DNA from: Amphibalanus amphitrite | Lineage: Eukaryota; Arthropoda; Thecostraca; Balanomorpha; Balanidae | Reading direction: 5' to 3' | NCBI RefSeq assembly: GCF_019059575.1 | Contig: NW_024881501.1 | Location: 2,155,001 to 2,219,000, forward strand | Length of the DNA stretch: 64,000 nt | Part shown: positions 10,611 to 21,785 of the stretch, piece after piece | How positions within the stretch are numbered: position 1 is the first letter of the stretch | Layout of the letters: each line of letters begins with the position of its first letter | Notes under the pieces: model-generated | Seen by the model: only the letters and a program-made list of their open reading frames with translations | What the model was told of the DNA's origin: nothing | Databases searched by the model: none | Translations under genes and position numbers: made by a program

Positions 10611-11037
10611 GTAAACTTAAACTCTTTGCTGGCGCCCGTCAGCCGCGACAACACCGCCACTTCAATTTTTGTGACCCCGGAACTTCCGTCCCGAGCCTTA
10701 TTTCACGGCACGATGCTACAGTGCGCTACACGTATTGTGGTATTCAGCTTCCATGGAAACATCAACTAATTTGGACGCTCAAACATGGGAGTCAGGAGTG
10801 GTTAAGGCCCAGAGCGTTCTGTCTGGTTTATAAAACCTTGGCCAGCAGATGTAAACGTGCTTTTTGTATAAGTGGCTTAATTTTGACGCAAAACGGCACT
10901 AACCTTCGGCGCAAATAATGCAGAAATTTCAGCGCAAATTGCAAAATAGCTTGCGCCGAACTTCGGCGCATGACGGCTTCACGGGCGTCCGGCGTACCAT
11001 ATGGATGTTTTCCAGTTTGGGCTGCAGGTTTTAGCTC
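10611..11037. other. Unannotated non-coding
   Basis: No gene. Short TTCGGCGCA / TTGCGCCGAA repeats occur at about 10900-10970 but form no clear element. Confidence 0.3.
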
Positions 11038-11190
11038 TAGGTTTTAGACTGTAGGTTTTGGGTTGGGTTGGGGTGGGGTGGGCTGGGCTGGGCTGGGCTG
11101 GGCTGGCTGGGTTGGGCTGGGCTGGGCTGGTTGGGGTGGTTGGGTTGGGTTGGATTAGGTTAGGTAAGTTTAGGTTAGTTTAGTTTAGGA
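11038..11190. repeat. GGGCTG/GGGTTG low-complexity tract ending TTAGG-like
   Basis: A (GGGCTG)n and (GGGTT)n tract grades into GGATTAGGTTAGGT and TTTAGGTTAG. The right end resembles the arthropod telomeric unit TTAGG, but the copies are few and imperfect. Confidence 0.7.
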
Positions 11191-11200
11191 TAGATATGAG

Positions 11201-11547
11201 CAGTGTCCCAAAATTTGTCTATTTGGGTGGGAAATGACATCCAAATGAAAGTAATTTTCCACTCTCCCATCAAATTTTTTAGAGCAATATTCCACTCATA
11301 TGTTAACAAACAACAAGTATCTCTGCGTATGGTATTCAATATCATATTGATTTGATACTGAGATTACAAGCTACTTGCTGCCACTTTTTGTGTGGAAATG
11401 TATGCTTTCAAACGGTTTTTATTCTGTTCTTTCCACTCGCACCTCTTTTTAGCCTTGCCTGTCCAGTAATTTTCCACTCTCATCCCCCTGTCTATTGAAT
11501 GATTTTCCCCTCTGTCACCCAAGCTAAGATGTAATTTTGGGACGCTG
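11201..11547. mobile_element. hAT-like MITE
   Basis: A 347-bp element with terminal repeats CAGTGTCCCAAAATT (left) and CAGCGTCCCAAAATT (right, reverse complement). It is flanked by a perfect 8-bp duplication GATATGAG at 11193-11200 and 11548-11555. An 8-bp target duplication and CAG ends are diagnostic of hAT transposons. The interior repeats TTTCCACTC several times, as subterminal repeats do. No coding capacity. Confidence 0.88.
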
Positions 11548-11754
11548 GATATGAGTACCTATTTTTTGTAAGTTGAATTACTTTTTTCATTTTGTAGCAT
11601 CATATGCCTTCCATCTTTGAACTGTCATATTCAAGCACCAGAATAAGTATGGACTTGAACCTTTTCCAGTCTGGATGCCTGTATGGAAGTTGTGCAAAAT
11701 CATGCAGTTGAAGGTATTGTAACCACAAATAAGAGCTGATGACTCAAGTCTCAA

Positions 11755-12349
11755 CTTGTCCATAATTGGTTATCTTGATGTATACTTGTAGACCCTTCCT
11801 CTTACTTGGCACACAGGCATGGTGTCACAGTGTTCTAAAATTGGATTTCAATTGGGTGTCCCAAAAAAAAAAATCTGAAGACAAAATGAGATAGATTTAG
11901 TCTTTCCGCAAAACTGCATAATGCCATTTTTACCTCAGATTTTGTCAGAACCTTCACAGGATCTGAAATGAAATGATGTAGAGTAGATGCATCAACTGTC
12001 AAGTCATGCGTAACCTGGCAGCTGGCTGTTGAATCAAACTTTTGACATATTTTTTTAGCAAAGATGAAAAAAAGCCACTTGTCATATTTTTAGGATGAAA
12101 ATATTTTCCCCATCATGTGTGGTTATTCACCTAAAATTCTGAAACATGGAACACTGTGATACCAGCATTCCATCATGTCAACCAGCATTCCGCAGCATGT
12201 TAGCAGAAGCAGCAGCATGTTATAAGTATATGAAAGATCCAAATAGGTTGTAGGTTGGTAGGTATTGGTACTAAGTTTAACTTAATAGGTTAGTAGGCAA
12301 GGTTAGGATTAATTTTAGTTGAGCATCAAGATAACCAATTACGAACAAG
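11755..12349. repeat. Inverted repeat pair, 26-bp arms
   Basis: The arm at 11755-11780 (ATAATTGGTTATCTTGATG core) is matched in reverse complement at 12324-12349 (CATCAAGATAACCAATTA core), with about 543 bp between. Only one short stretch near the arm ends differs. It may be the ends of an unrecognised transposon or a fold-back element. No target duplication seen. Confidence 0.5.
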
Positions 12350-13004
12350 TAACAAAATCCTTACCTACCCTTGAAAGCATTGCTTCAATCACATCATCAC
12401 GAAGAACCAGACAAAAATTTTGCACATTCTTACACTATTTGACATCCTGAATCTGATATGATGCTTTCATGTGGCGCAAATACAAGAAAAACGAATAATC
12501 AAACCCGTGCGTATTCGTATCAACGGCGCCACAATTGTAGATCAGACCTTTTCTGAACAAATGCCACCGCAATTTTAATTGATAAGGGATTAAAATGGCA
12601 TGAGCATCAACATCTTGATTTTTTCTAAAAGATAGCGATAACTGATAACTAATAACTTACCATTCATTTTGAAATCACGGCGGTAGGTACACCAACACAT
12701 GGCACTGAAAACAGCAAAAGACGGAATGGCGGAATGTCGTATGGAGCCCTAAAACGCAGCCCGAATTGAGCCCGAAAAGGAAGACAACCTGAAGCCGCTT
12801 TCGGGGCTAATGTACTTTGAGCCCGAAAAGTGCGCCTAACTGATACCGATTTTAAAATCATACAGATTTGAGCCCTGTTTTGGCACTCATATGAGCCCTT
12901 ATTCAAAAATGTTCTCAAAGTGTTTTCTGAGTGTATAACAGACATGCAGTTCATGTCACTGGTCGGGAAGTCACCAATGGGCTCAGACAGACCTGCAGCT
13001 GAGG
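12350..13004. other. Non-coding with degenerate GAGCCC repeats
   Basis: No gene. About 12740-12910 holds GAGCCCGAAAAG, CTTTCGGGGCTAATGTACTTTGAGCCC and similar repeats resembling the tract at 7561-7900. Confidence 0.35.
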
Positions 13005-13012
13005 TCACTGAC

Positions 13013-14766
13013 CAGGCACGTACCCAGGATTTCGCCCAGGAGGGGGCCACCTGCTTTCGAAGGGGCCCCCCACAGTGTATAGGGCCCCCCAGGTTCCCCG
13101 GGGGCCCCCGGGAGTCATGAAGAACCTTTCGATGGTGGGGGGGGGGGGGCATAGTGGGTCCGATCTCTCCTGCAGACGTAGGTTGAGGTGAGAAAACGCC
13201 ACGTGTGTGGGAAAACGCAATTCAGTTCTTTACAACCTAATGTAGCATTTGGTTGTGATTTATCGCGTTCAACTTCATCAAAGTCAATTAAAACGGTCTC
13301 TGTAACGGTCTAAGCCTTGAGAACATGTGGAAAATTGGAAAGTAAAAATATTTTTGCTTGAGGAGTGTGCATGAAACGCACGGCATTTTATGAGCGAGCG
13401 CCTCAATTACTGAACATCCTCCAATTCCCGATATGTAGGTAAATAATATAATAGTGGGAAATAAATGTCTCGTTATCGGAATTCCACTATCTGGCAACTA
13501 GGCCTATGTAAACGCGGTTATTATATGTTTCACTAGGAAACGAGCGCAATTGTACTTTTAGCCAGAAAATAAATGCTTGGGTAATTCTGGGACACTCTGT
13601 ATTAATTGGAGGAATAGGACTTAGGAGGAAATGCGATTGCAAATCGACCCACATCCCTGTGTTAGCCAATGACGCCTTTGGGGCGAAGGTTGGGGGGTAT
13701 TCAGTTTAGCCTTTTTGTTTTTCTGTGATATCTCCGGCACTGTGAAAGATATTGGCTCCTTCAGATGAGTGCCTACTCCAGTCACTACTTATATCCAGTA
13801 GCCAGTAACCACTCAGATGATTTGGGATCAATCAGGTGATAAGCGTACTTTCAGACGACCAGGGGCCCCAGTCGACCAGGGGTTCCCAGGCGACCAGGTC
13901 CTCCAGATGACTAGGGGCCCCACTGCCCCAGGCGACCAGGGCCCTCCAGGCGACCAAGGGCCAATGCGATCAGGTCCCCAAAGCGATCAGGGGCCCCCAG
14001 GCGATCAGGGGGCCCCCATGCGACCAGGGGGCCCCATGCGACCAGGCCCCCGGCTACCAGGGGCCCCAGGCGACCAGGGGCCCTCTAGGTGACCAGCGGC
14101 CCTCAGGCGATCAGGGGCCCCCAGGCGACCAGGGGATCCCAGGCTACCAGGGGCCCAAGGCGACCAGGGTCCCCCAGGCGACAAGGGGCGACCGGGGGCC
14201 CCAGGCAACCAGGGGCCCCATGCGACCAGGCCCCCGGCTACCAGGGGCCCCCTGGGCGACTAGGTACCCCCAGGCGATCAGGGGCGGCCCTCAATATCAT
14301 GCAACCAGAGGCCCCCATGCGACTAGGGCCCCCTAGGCGACTAGGGGCCACAGACTATCAGGGGCCCATACGACCAGGCCCCCGGCTATCAGGGCCCCCT
14401 AGGTAACTAGGGGCCCCCAGTCGATCAGGGGCCTCATGCGACCAGAGGCCCCCCATGCGACCAGGGCCCCCTAGGCGACTAGGGGCCACAGGCTATCAGG
14501 GGCCCCCATGAGACCAGGCCCCCGGCTACCAGAGGCCCCCTAGGTGACCAGGGGCCCAGGAAACTGGGGGCCCTTGGATGACTGCAGGGGCCCCTCAGGT
14601 ACCCAGGGCACATAAATGAAACTTTAATATCAATTTTTCTTCCGAGTAAAAGACGTTTTATCCAGTGTTTAAAAAATATCCTGGGGCCTGAGGGGCCCCC
14701 TGAGCGCCTTCGGCGCTCAGGGGGGGGGCCTTGGCCCCCGTGGCCCCCCCCTTGGGTACGTCACTG
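13013..14766. mobile_element. hAT-like element carrying a minisatellite
   Basis: The ends are CAGGCACGTACCCAGG (left) and, read inward from the right, CAGTGACGTACCCAAGG. The flanks carry a perfect 8-bp duplication TCACTGAC at 13005-13012 and 14767-14774, as in hAT transposons. Length is 1,754 bp. No transposase is readable. The middle is a GACCAGGGGCCCC minisatellite, and both ends carry G/C-rich hairpins (for example TGAGCGCCTTCGGCGCTCA at about 14700-14718). Non-autonomous. Confidence 0.85.
13850..14600. repeat. GCGACCAGGGGCCCC minisatellite (~15 bp)
   Basis: Roughly 15-bp units of the form GGCGACCAGGGGCCCC with many substitutions and indels, lying inside the hAT-like element. One frame gives collagen-like Gly-X-Y text (GDQGPPGDQGP), but indels break it, so it is not a collagen gene. 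Confidence 0.9.
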
Positions 14767-14774
14767 TCACTGAC

Positions 14775-15759
14775 CTATGACGTCTTAGTGAACCGCTCCT
14801 TAGGTCTCATGCAGGGTATATAGAACAACGGGTACACCAACGACGCGGAAAGCGCCCATTTTACCTGGATGAGTTACATGGTAGGTGATATGTTTTTTGA
14901 ATATGGAAAAAATAGAGTATTCTATTCTGACGAGTAAAACCAAATTCATAAAGCAGATATTTTTTAAATATATGTACCAGAAATAACATACTGACCATAG
15001 TTTAAAACTAAGTGTAAAAATAGTTGAAAAGCGTATAGTTGATACTAAGATGGAAGGAATCAATGGAAGGCGGAAATGGCGCAGCTGTTTCATTCTTAAA
15101 ACGTGTTCGCAACCAGGATTTACGTAATGCTAGCGACATCTATTAATGTAATCGGGGACGCTGATTGGTTGACCGAGTCCGTGAGCAGTATCACTAATGT
15201 ACGCCAGTACAGGGTTGAGGCAATGTGCGCATGCGCAGGACCTTGTGCTCTCATGGAGGGGCTTTTGGTACCTCGGGCAGCGCCCAATGCTTTTTGGACC
15301 TGTTATGGCCTCCGCATCGAAAAACGCTAGATAAAAAGGTTGTAGAGGAGGCTTGAAGCTACCTTTCCCCACAATAATATTGGCACTTTATCTTTTAGCT
15401 TACGTGTGAGGCTCGCTTGAAAAAGGTCGATTTAACATGGAAACCCTATGGGGTAGTAGTTTTTGAGCGCCCATTTGGCCTAATGCTACCAACTGTTACT
15501 GGCTACCCCTGGTCTCATAATCCTCACGGTCGTTTGCAACGCTCTCAGTGCCAAGGAATCTTTTACAGGGAGATGAAACTTGCAGAGTAGATTGTAGCCG
15601 TTTTCGCGACGGCCATCTGGTATACATTTGGTGCACATGTGGTACAGATTAGGTGCAGATTTAGTCAAATTAGATTTAGTGTGTCTCTTAGCAACTATCT
15701 AGGGTTGCACTAATTGCCTAATATGCCTGCTTTGTCATATTATCAGAGAGCATCATCGA
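14775..15759. other. Unannotated non-coding
   Basis: AT-rich to about 15100, then mixed. No gene or repeat recognised. Confidence 0.3.
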
Positions 15760-16655
15760 TTAACCCTCGCCGGCACAGGGGGTTGATGCACACCCCCCAA
15801 GGTTTTTCGCGGATAACTCACGTAAAAAGCGGCCGATCGCAACGAAACATTCAGTACCCTCGCATTGATTAATTTTACACCTACACTGAAAAATTCATGA
15901 CCCTGACCCAAATGACCTTAAACCTGTGACCTCTTTTCCGAGACCATGTTTGACCGGAATCGCGATTCGGCGTAGGTATGTCGGCTCGCATTAGCCGCGC
16001 GTTTGCAAGCTTTTCGTGGTTTCGAACGTTCAAGCATGTGATTTGATGTTGCTCCCATACATTAGGGTGGGTGTCAAGGTTATCTGAGGGTCAGGTCAGG
16101 TCATTGACCCTTGGTGACCTCGGGTGACCTCGGTTCACTTTTTCGAGTTTTACATGTTTCTAGGCTAGTTTTTGGAGCTGAATTCGAATTTAGCAACCAT
16201 TTGAACATTTACGAAGTAGTTTTGGTGCCTTCGTAACATGTTAGGAAGCTGTCAGGGGCGGTTGACACCATTACGAACACCCGTCACAACGCCTACCGGT
16301 TGACCTGACCTGACCTGACCTGACCTGGTCTAAATGCTTAAAGACATCATCTCTGATCAAAACTAACACGATATTCGTGATCAGCACCCCGGAAAACCAC
16401 ATAGCAGCCACACTAAACGACTTTCTAACACGTCCCGATTTTCCCGGTTTTCGAGTCATTGACCTGACCTGGAAGGTCACCCGATGACCTAGGACCTTAA
16501 AATTGGGTATCATCGGCTTCCTCTCGTGACGGGCAACACGCTCGTTTTTTCCGCGAAGCTCTAGCTCAATCAGGGGCGAAACGCGAGGGGGGTCGTACCC
16601 CCCCCCCCCTTGTGCCGTCGAAGGACGCAAAATGGCCTGTGCCGGCGAGGGTTAA
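15760..16655. mobile_element. piggyBac-like MITE, family 1, complete
   Basis: TTAA at both ends (15760-15763 and 16652-16655) with perfect 16-bp terminal repeats CCCTCGCCGGCACAGG. The left is the short end with a GGGG-TTGATGCACA-CCCC hairpin. The right is the long end, with a second GGCACAAGGGG motif (reverse complement) 27 nt inward. The interior has a TGACCTGACCTGACCTGACC array near 16310 and many other AGGTCA half-sites. No coding capacity. Very similar to the copy at 41251-42155. Confidence 0.9.
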
Positions 16656-16804
16656 AACACTGAAATAAATTCATAAAACGAAGATATTTGCTGTAAAAGA
16701 GATTAGGTGCAGGTTTGGTCAAATTAGGTGCATTCGCCGGATAGCCCGTCGTGAAAACGGCTAGTTACACCAATAGCGATGACAGAACACGCCCCCTCCC
16801 CCCC

Positions 16805-16915
16805 GTACAGGACACTTCCCCAGGGACAGGACAGGACTCCTCCCGCAGTCCCCAGGACAGGACAGTTCCCCCGGACAGGACAGGACAGTTCCCCCGGACA
16901 GGACAGGACAGGACC
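16805..16915. repeat. GGACA-rich short tandem repeat
   Basis: Repeats of CCCCCGGACAGGACAGGACAG with CCCCAGGACAGGACAG variants. Confidence 0.8.
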
Positions 16916-17726
16916 CCCTCCCGCAGCCTCTCAGTGTCACGTGCCAGCCGCGCTGACCCTACTGACAATGGGACAGTGCACAGTGGACAGTGCTGCATAC
17001 ACTTGAACTGGAGCTGGCGACCTGGAAAGTTCGCACACTGACGCGGACAGGGCGCCATGTTTGTTATTCGCTGGCGAGGTTAGGTCGCCATCAGTATACA
17101 TGTATGTTTGCAAAGCGATTCGCACGGACAGGCGAAGCAGGCAGCACCCCGCGACAACCAGGCGCCAACAGATTTGGTCTCCGATAGCTAGTGCACCCTG
17201 TTAAAGCTTTCTGCGTCACACGTGAAGTCCTATAAATTCGGTTAGTTTCCGTCCAATCGTGTCCTTTTAAACAATCTGAATGGTCAGGAATCCTGATCAA
17301 ATCATAGCTTCTACAATCTACATACATATAGGTAACAGATATAGTTAATAACAAAACATAATTTTTCAGATGCTGTTCTGTTGCGTGATTTATTTTTTAA
17401 AGCTCAAAAGGTATATTAAGCATGTACCTCTTAGTTAGGCTCGCTTTGTCATTAATAATACCAAAAACAGACTACCTCTAGCCACACTTTCAATGGACAC
17501 ATCCTTTCAATTAGGACAAAATTTGAAATCCAAACTAAATAAACTAAATCTAGCAATTGTTTGGAAAACAAAGCCCCGTAAAAGACACCTTAATATTGAT
17601 TGAGGATAACAGGAATTGCGAAGCGGCGAGGTTTACTAAAACTCTTGTTTACAAGCATTTGTGTACAATGGAATGAGCGTAAAATATACGATACGATTCC
17701 AGGGCCCAATCTTACCAAATGCCGTG
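16916..17726. other. Unannotated non-coding
   Basis: No gene recognised. A segment near 17698-17735 recurs inverted at about 20716-20745. Confidence 0.3.
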
Positions 17727-17984
17727 AATGGCACCTTACTGGATCGGATGAGACTGTAAGATTCATTAGAACGGCGAGGCCCACAGCCATACACACATCG
17801 GCGCCGCAAACGCCCGTACGTACTCGGCGGCGGCATCGTGCGAACCCATGACTCATATGAAACACCCAGTGACACCTAGCGGTCGGCCAGACATTGCACT
17901 GACGTGGAAGTGACTACAGGCGGCGGCGCCCCACGAACTGCACCCTTCCCTTTGCTGACAAACCATCACAGAGGGAACATCTTT
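17727..17984. repeat. Duplicated 258-bp block, copy 1
   Basis: This block is nearly identical to 20056-20313 in the same orientation, with a constant offset of 2,329 bp. It begins AATGGCACCTTACTGG and ends GAGGGAACATCTTT. Sharp ends suggest an interspersed repeat or a recent duplication. Function unknown. Confidence 0.85.
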
Positions 17985-19009
17985 GTGCTGCCTGCCGACG
18001 ATTGCAGATTGCCACTAGGCGCAAATAAGGTGGGTCGTATCCTGCATTTCCGCTGACGCCCTACTGGCCGCCATGACCGACTGGCCCTAGGACAGGGTTG
18101 CGCGTCGGCCATTATTGTTCAGGCCAGAGCTCTCCAACGGCCGACAGTATCACCGACCGTATACGCAGTTATGCTCGTGCCCCATTTCAGGGAGATACGA
18201 TTTATGCTGCCACCAGACTGCTAGCCTCGCATCTTGTTGTGTTCATAGACCTGTCCACGTGCATGACCTAATGTCTCTGTGCACCCAAGGCCAAGCCACC
18301 CTGACGCCATCTTGGCGGGAGCGACTAGCAATCGTGTGACCTCTGCCCAGCGATCGCGTGATCGTGACGTCAGCGGTAGGTGTGGACACCTCCAGCGCTG
18401 GTGGCGCCGCGGCGGCAGCGACAGCAACTGCTGGTAGCCACGTGGCCGCCAGCGGCGCAGGCGCGGGCGTGTCACGTAACCGTCACTGCGCTGTGAGTCG
18501 GCCCGGGTGACTCATCCGCCGTGACGTCAGCTGACCGTGACCGTGGCGTAGCGGCCTTTGGCCCGGCGCCCGGACCGCAGGTCCGCAGCTGATCGGGGGT
18601 CGTCTTGCACCGGGTCTGCAGCGGGCCATCTGGGCTGGAGTCAGGTCACTGCTGGCCGTATGCCGCTCTGTGGGTGCTAGAATGACTGCATGCTGCATTG
18701 CCGCCACGAGCATGTCCACTGACCGTCACACCTACACCGGAGTCGCAGTGTCGCACTCCCACTGAACTCATCTGTCCGCTGGCAGTGTGTATGGTACTGA
18801 GAAGCCTGTCCATCGACGCAGCCTGTATTAAGTCCTGGCACTGACTGACCGGCGCGACTCACCGGCCGGTTGCGATCGGCCACCGTGTGCCCGAGGCGCC
18901 GGACGTGCACAGCGGTCAGCGTCCACGCAGGGACGCGGCAGGGGTGTGCACAGATGTCAGTGCACACAGACAGGCCGCCAGCCGGCACCAAGTCCCTACA
19001 CTGCCCTTC
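17985..19009. other. GC-rich non-coding
   Basis: No gene recognised. Several open frames exist, but none shows family signatures. Confidence 0.3.
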
Positions 19010-19930
19010 CCGAAGAAAATGAGCCATTGCGCCGCACACCAACACATAACTATGAAAAAAATCAGTTTGTTTCCGCAATCGGCCCAACCGGCGATCACCA
19101 GCTTCGCTAGCACCCGACTCCGCCGGTACGGACGTTAACTGTTTCGCAGCCGTCAGCCCGCCGCTATCGGGGGGCACCGCCACTTCGAGACAATCATCGC
19201 CTGATGGCGCAGGCGCCTTCGCTAATGGCACCTGCGTGCCCAGTCACAGAAGTTTCCACCGGCAGCCGCCGTGCGGCAGGATCCAGTCCGGGTAAGCAGG
19301 TCGGCGGTCGCTGGGAGGCGGAGCTCGACATCCTGAGCAGAGGCGCGTGCAGCTGGGTCGGCGGCGTCGGCTCCTCTGCAGCCGCACTCCTGGTTCGGCC
19401 ACGGTCTCGGCTGCACCAGCAGTCATTGCAGGAGGTTCTGTAACCGTGTTTCCGTTTAGTCTACGTCTCAACTGATCAGTATGCCGTCGCCATATCCTGC
19501 CGTCCTCTAGCTCGATCGCGTACGATACTGGCCCGTCGACACCAACGACCACTCCAGCAGCCCATGGCGACCCAACACCGTAGTTTCTGGAAAAAAACAC
19601 GAGATATGACACACCAAATCTTCTTTCAGATATTACCTTGCTGTCATGAATTCCTTCTGTTTCACCCGATGCTCAGTCACTCCCTTCCGCATGTCCGGGT
19701 GAAGGAGATCCAGCCGGCTCCGGATGCTGCGTCCAACCATGAGCTCTGAGGGATAAACTGAGGTCGTGCTGTGAGGTGTGATATTCTGACAGCGCAGCCA
19801 ACGAGACAAAGCATCTTCCCAGTTGTCGTCAGACCTCTGCTAGGCAAGCTTGACATCACGCACAGCATGCTCAGCCAGTCCGTTGCCTTGGACCTCTTTG
19901 GCAATTTCTTTGGCGTCTTTCAGCGGGAAA
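19010..19930 (-). pseudogene. Ty3/Gypsy pol C-terminus (integrase end)
   Basis: Minus-strand remnant of a retrotransposon polyprotein. In order: the end of the integrase core (GNGLAEHAVRDVKLA, about 19880-19850, then a stop), NITPHSTTSVYPSELMVGR, SIRSRLDLLHPDMRKGV, and the C-terminal module FFSRNYGVGSPWAAGVVVG / GPVSYAIELEDGRIWRRH at 19600-19480. Ty3/Gypsy integrases typically end in such a GPVSY-ELEDG-WRRH module. A basic tail (GDRRLGRLRKQ) may continue to about 19010 in another frame. In-frame stops and frameshifts show decay. No flanking LTRs were identified; the upper end lies against duplicated blocks. Confidence 0.72.
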
Positions 19931-20059
19931 TCACGGCACTGACCCTATGCAGGACGCTGATCGACAGAGGGCGTGAAAGGAGTCGAGACCGAGTCGCGCC
20001 AAAAGAAAATTGGTATATGAAGGTTACGCGTACCACCGATTGCCGAGCACGTGCTAATG
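19914..20059. repeat. 146-bp direct repeat, copy 1
   Basis: The sequence from CGTCTTTCAGCGGGAAATC to GAGCACGTGCTAATG recurs at 20393-20538 at a constant offset of 479 bp. Copy 1 leads straight into the second copy of the 258-bp block. Confidence 0.85.
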
Positions 20060-20313
20060 GCACCTTACTGGATCGGATGAGACTGTAAGATTCATTAGAA
20101 CGGCGAGGCCCACAGCCATACACACATCGGCGCCGCAAACGCCCGTACGTACTCGGCGGCGGCATCGTGCGAACCCATGACTCATATGAAACACCCAGTG
20201 ACACCTAGCGGTCGGCCAGACATTGCACTGACGTGGAAGTGACTACAGGCGGCGGCGCCCCACGAACTGCACCCTTCCCTTTGCTGACAAACCATCACAG
20301 AGGGAACATCTTT
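20056..20313. repeat. Duplicated 258-bp block, copy 2
   Basis: Nearly identical to 17727-17984. It lies between the two 146-bp repeats, so the arrangement is repeat, block plus about 80 bp of CT-rich sequence, repeat. This looks like an insertion flanked by long direct repeats, or a 479-bp tandem duplication. Confidence 0.85.
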
Positions 20314-20392
20314 CCCCACCTCCTCCCCACTCCCCCACTATTACATTATCTTCCCTCCCAACCCATTGTCTCCTCCTTTCATCAGTCCGTCT

Positions 20393-20538
20393 CGTCTTTC
20401 AGCGGGAAATCACGGCACTGACCCTATGCAGGACGCTGATCGACAGAGGGCGTGAAAGGAGTCGAGACCGAGTCGCGCCAAAAGAAAATTGGTATATGAA
20501 GGTTACGCGTACCACCGATTGCCGAGCACGTGCTAATG
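20393..20538. repeat. 146-bp direct repeat, copy 2
   Basis: Second copy of the 19914-20059 sequence. It is followed by GCGCATTCACGGCATTTGGC, which resembles the inverse of the sequence flanking the 258-bp block at 17715-17735. Confidence 0.85.
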
Positions 20539-21050
20539 CGCATTCACGGCATTTGGCAGCATTCAGAACTATTCCACATTCACTTATTCATTCGTTCTGG
20601 CGACATTCATAATCATTCACGCTATCAAAATCATTGGACAAGATTACCTGGAGGTAAATAAAAAGGACATCTTTGATATCAGTGCCGTAAACTCCGGCCA
20701 ATGCTGCCAAATCCTATTCACGGCATTGGTAAGATTGGGCCCTGGTGTACGCACAAATACAATATGCGGTTCTATAAATACACAATTCCTGACAAATACG
20801 CACGACGCACAGTAGGTATAATGGTTTATATGAACACACCAAATGTTTTCGGCGGTAATGGCATCTATGAATACAGAGTGTGTAGTTATGCAAAAATGTA
20901 TAGGTATTTTAAAATAGTTGTTTCAGCTAGTGAAACTTGCATATCCCCACACATTCATGCAAAACATGTTTTGTTCCTTTTGAGAGGCTACGGGATTCAA
21001 GCTCTGTGCCGACTGGCTGCGGTCCGTCGTCACACACCAGCAGCTATAAG
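20539..21050. other. Non-coding with short inverted match
   Basis: About 20716-20745 (ATTCACGGCATTGGTAAGAT) is the near reverse complement of 17698-17735. A 151-codon plus-strand frame at 20701-21156 has no recognisable domain. Confidence 0.35.
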
Positions 21051-21785
21051 AACAGTCGAGAGCTCATGTTCAACAGCTCAACAACAGCTCAACAGCTCAA
21101 CAACTCAACATGTTCGACAGCTCAATAGACGGCAGCTCTGCGACCGCATTCGGTAGCCGGCTCCTGCGTGAGTGTGTCGGACGGCGCCGTGTGTGTCAGA
21201 ACGTGTGTGCCAGAGGGCTGGGCTGGCGATGGAGGCTGCCGACTGTATCGTGTTACTGCGCCTGTGTCGTGTTACGTGCGTCTGTGTCGTGTTACGTGCG
21301 TCTGTGTCGTGTTACGTACCGACTGTGTCGTGTTACGTACCGACTGTGTCGTGTTACGTGCGTCTGTGTCATGTTACGTGCGTCTGTGTCTGTGTTACCG
21401 CGTCTGTGTTTGTGTTACCGTGTCTGTGTCTGTGTTACCGTGCCTGTGTCTGTGTTACCCTGTCTGCGTTACCGTGTCTGTGTTACCGTGTCTGTGTTAC
21501 CGCGTCTGTGTCTGTTTATCGTGTCTACGTCTGTATTACCCTGGCTGTGTTACCGTGTATTCGTATGTGTTGCCCTGCCCGTGTTACTGCGTCTGTGCAT
21601 CTGTGCTACCGGGTCTGTATTACTGCGTCTGCGTTTGTGTCACCGTGTCTGTGTATGGGCCTGTGTTACCCTGTCTACGTCTGTGTTACCCTGTCTGTTT
21701 GATCGTGTTTGTATTATCGTGTCTGCGTTACCGTGTCTGTTTTACCGCTAATGTGTCTGTCAGTCATTGTTATTGTGTGTTACCG
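21050..21785. repeat. CAACAGCT and TGTGTTACCGTGTC satellites
   Basis: A short CAACAGCTCAACAG repeat at 21068-21125 is followed from about 21250 by a degenerate 14-20 bp array, first GTGTTACGTGCGTCTGTGTC and then TGTGTTACCGTGTC units. Three frames of about 176-214 codons stay open and read Cys/Val/Leu-rich nonsense. Confidence 0.9.

Noticed and set aside
13817..14406. Collagen-like Gly-X-Y protein
   Set aside because: The Gly-X-Y text comes from a degenerate GACCAGGGGCCCC minisatellite with indels and stops, inside a hAT-like element.
20701..21156. 151-codon plus-strand frame
   Set aside because: No domain, runs into a CAACAGCT repeat, and its start overlaps a duplicated inverted segment.
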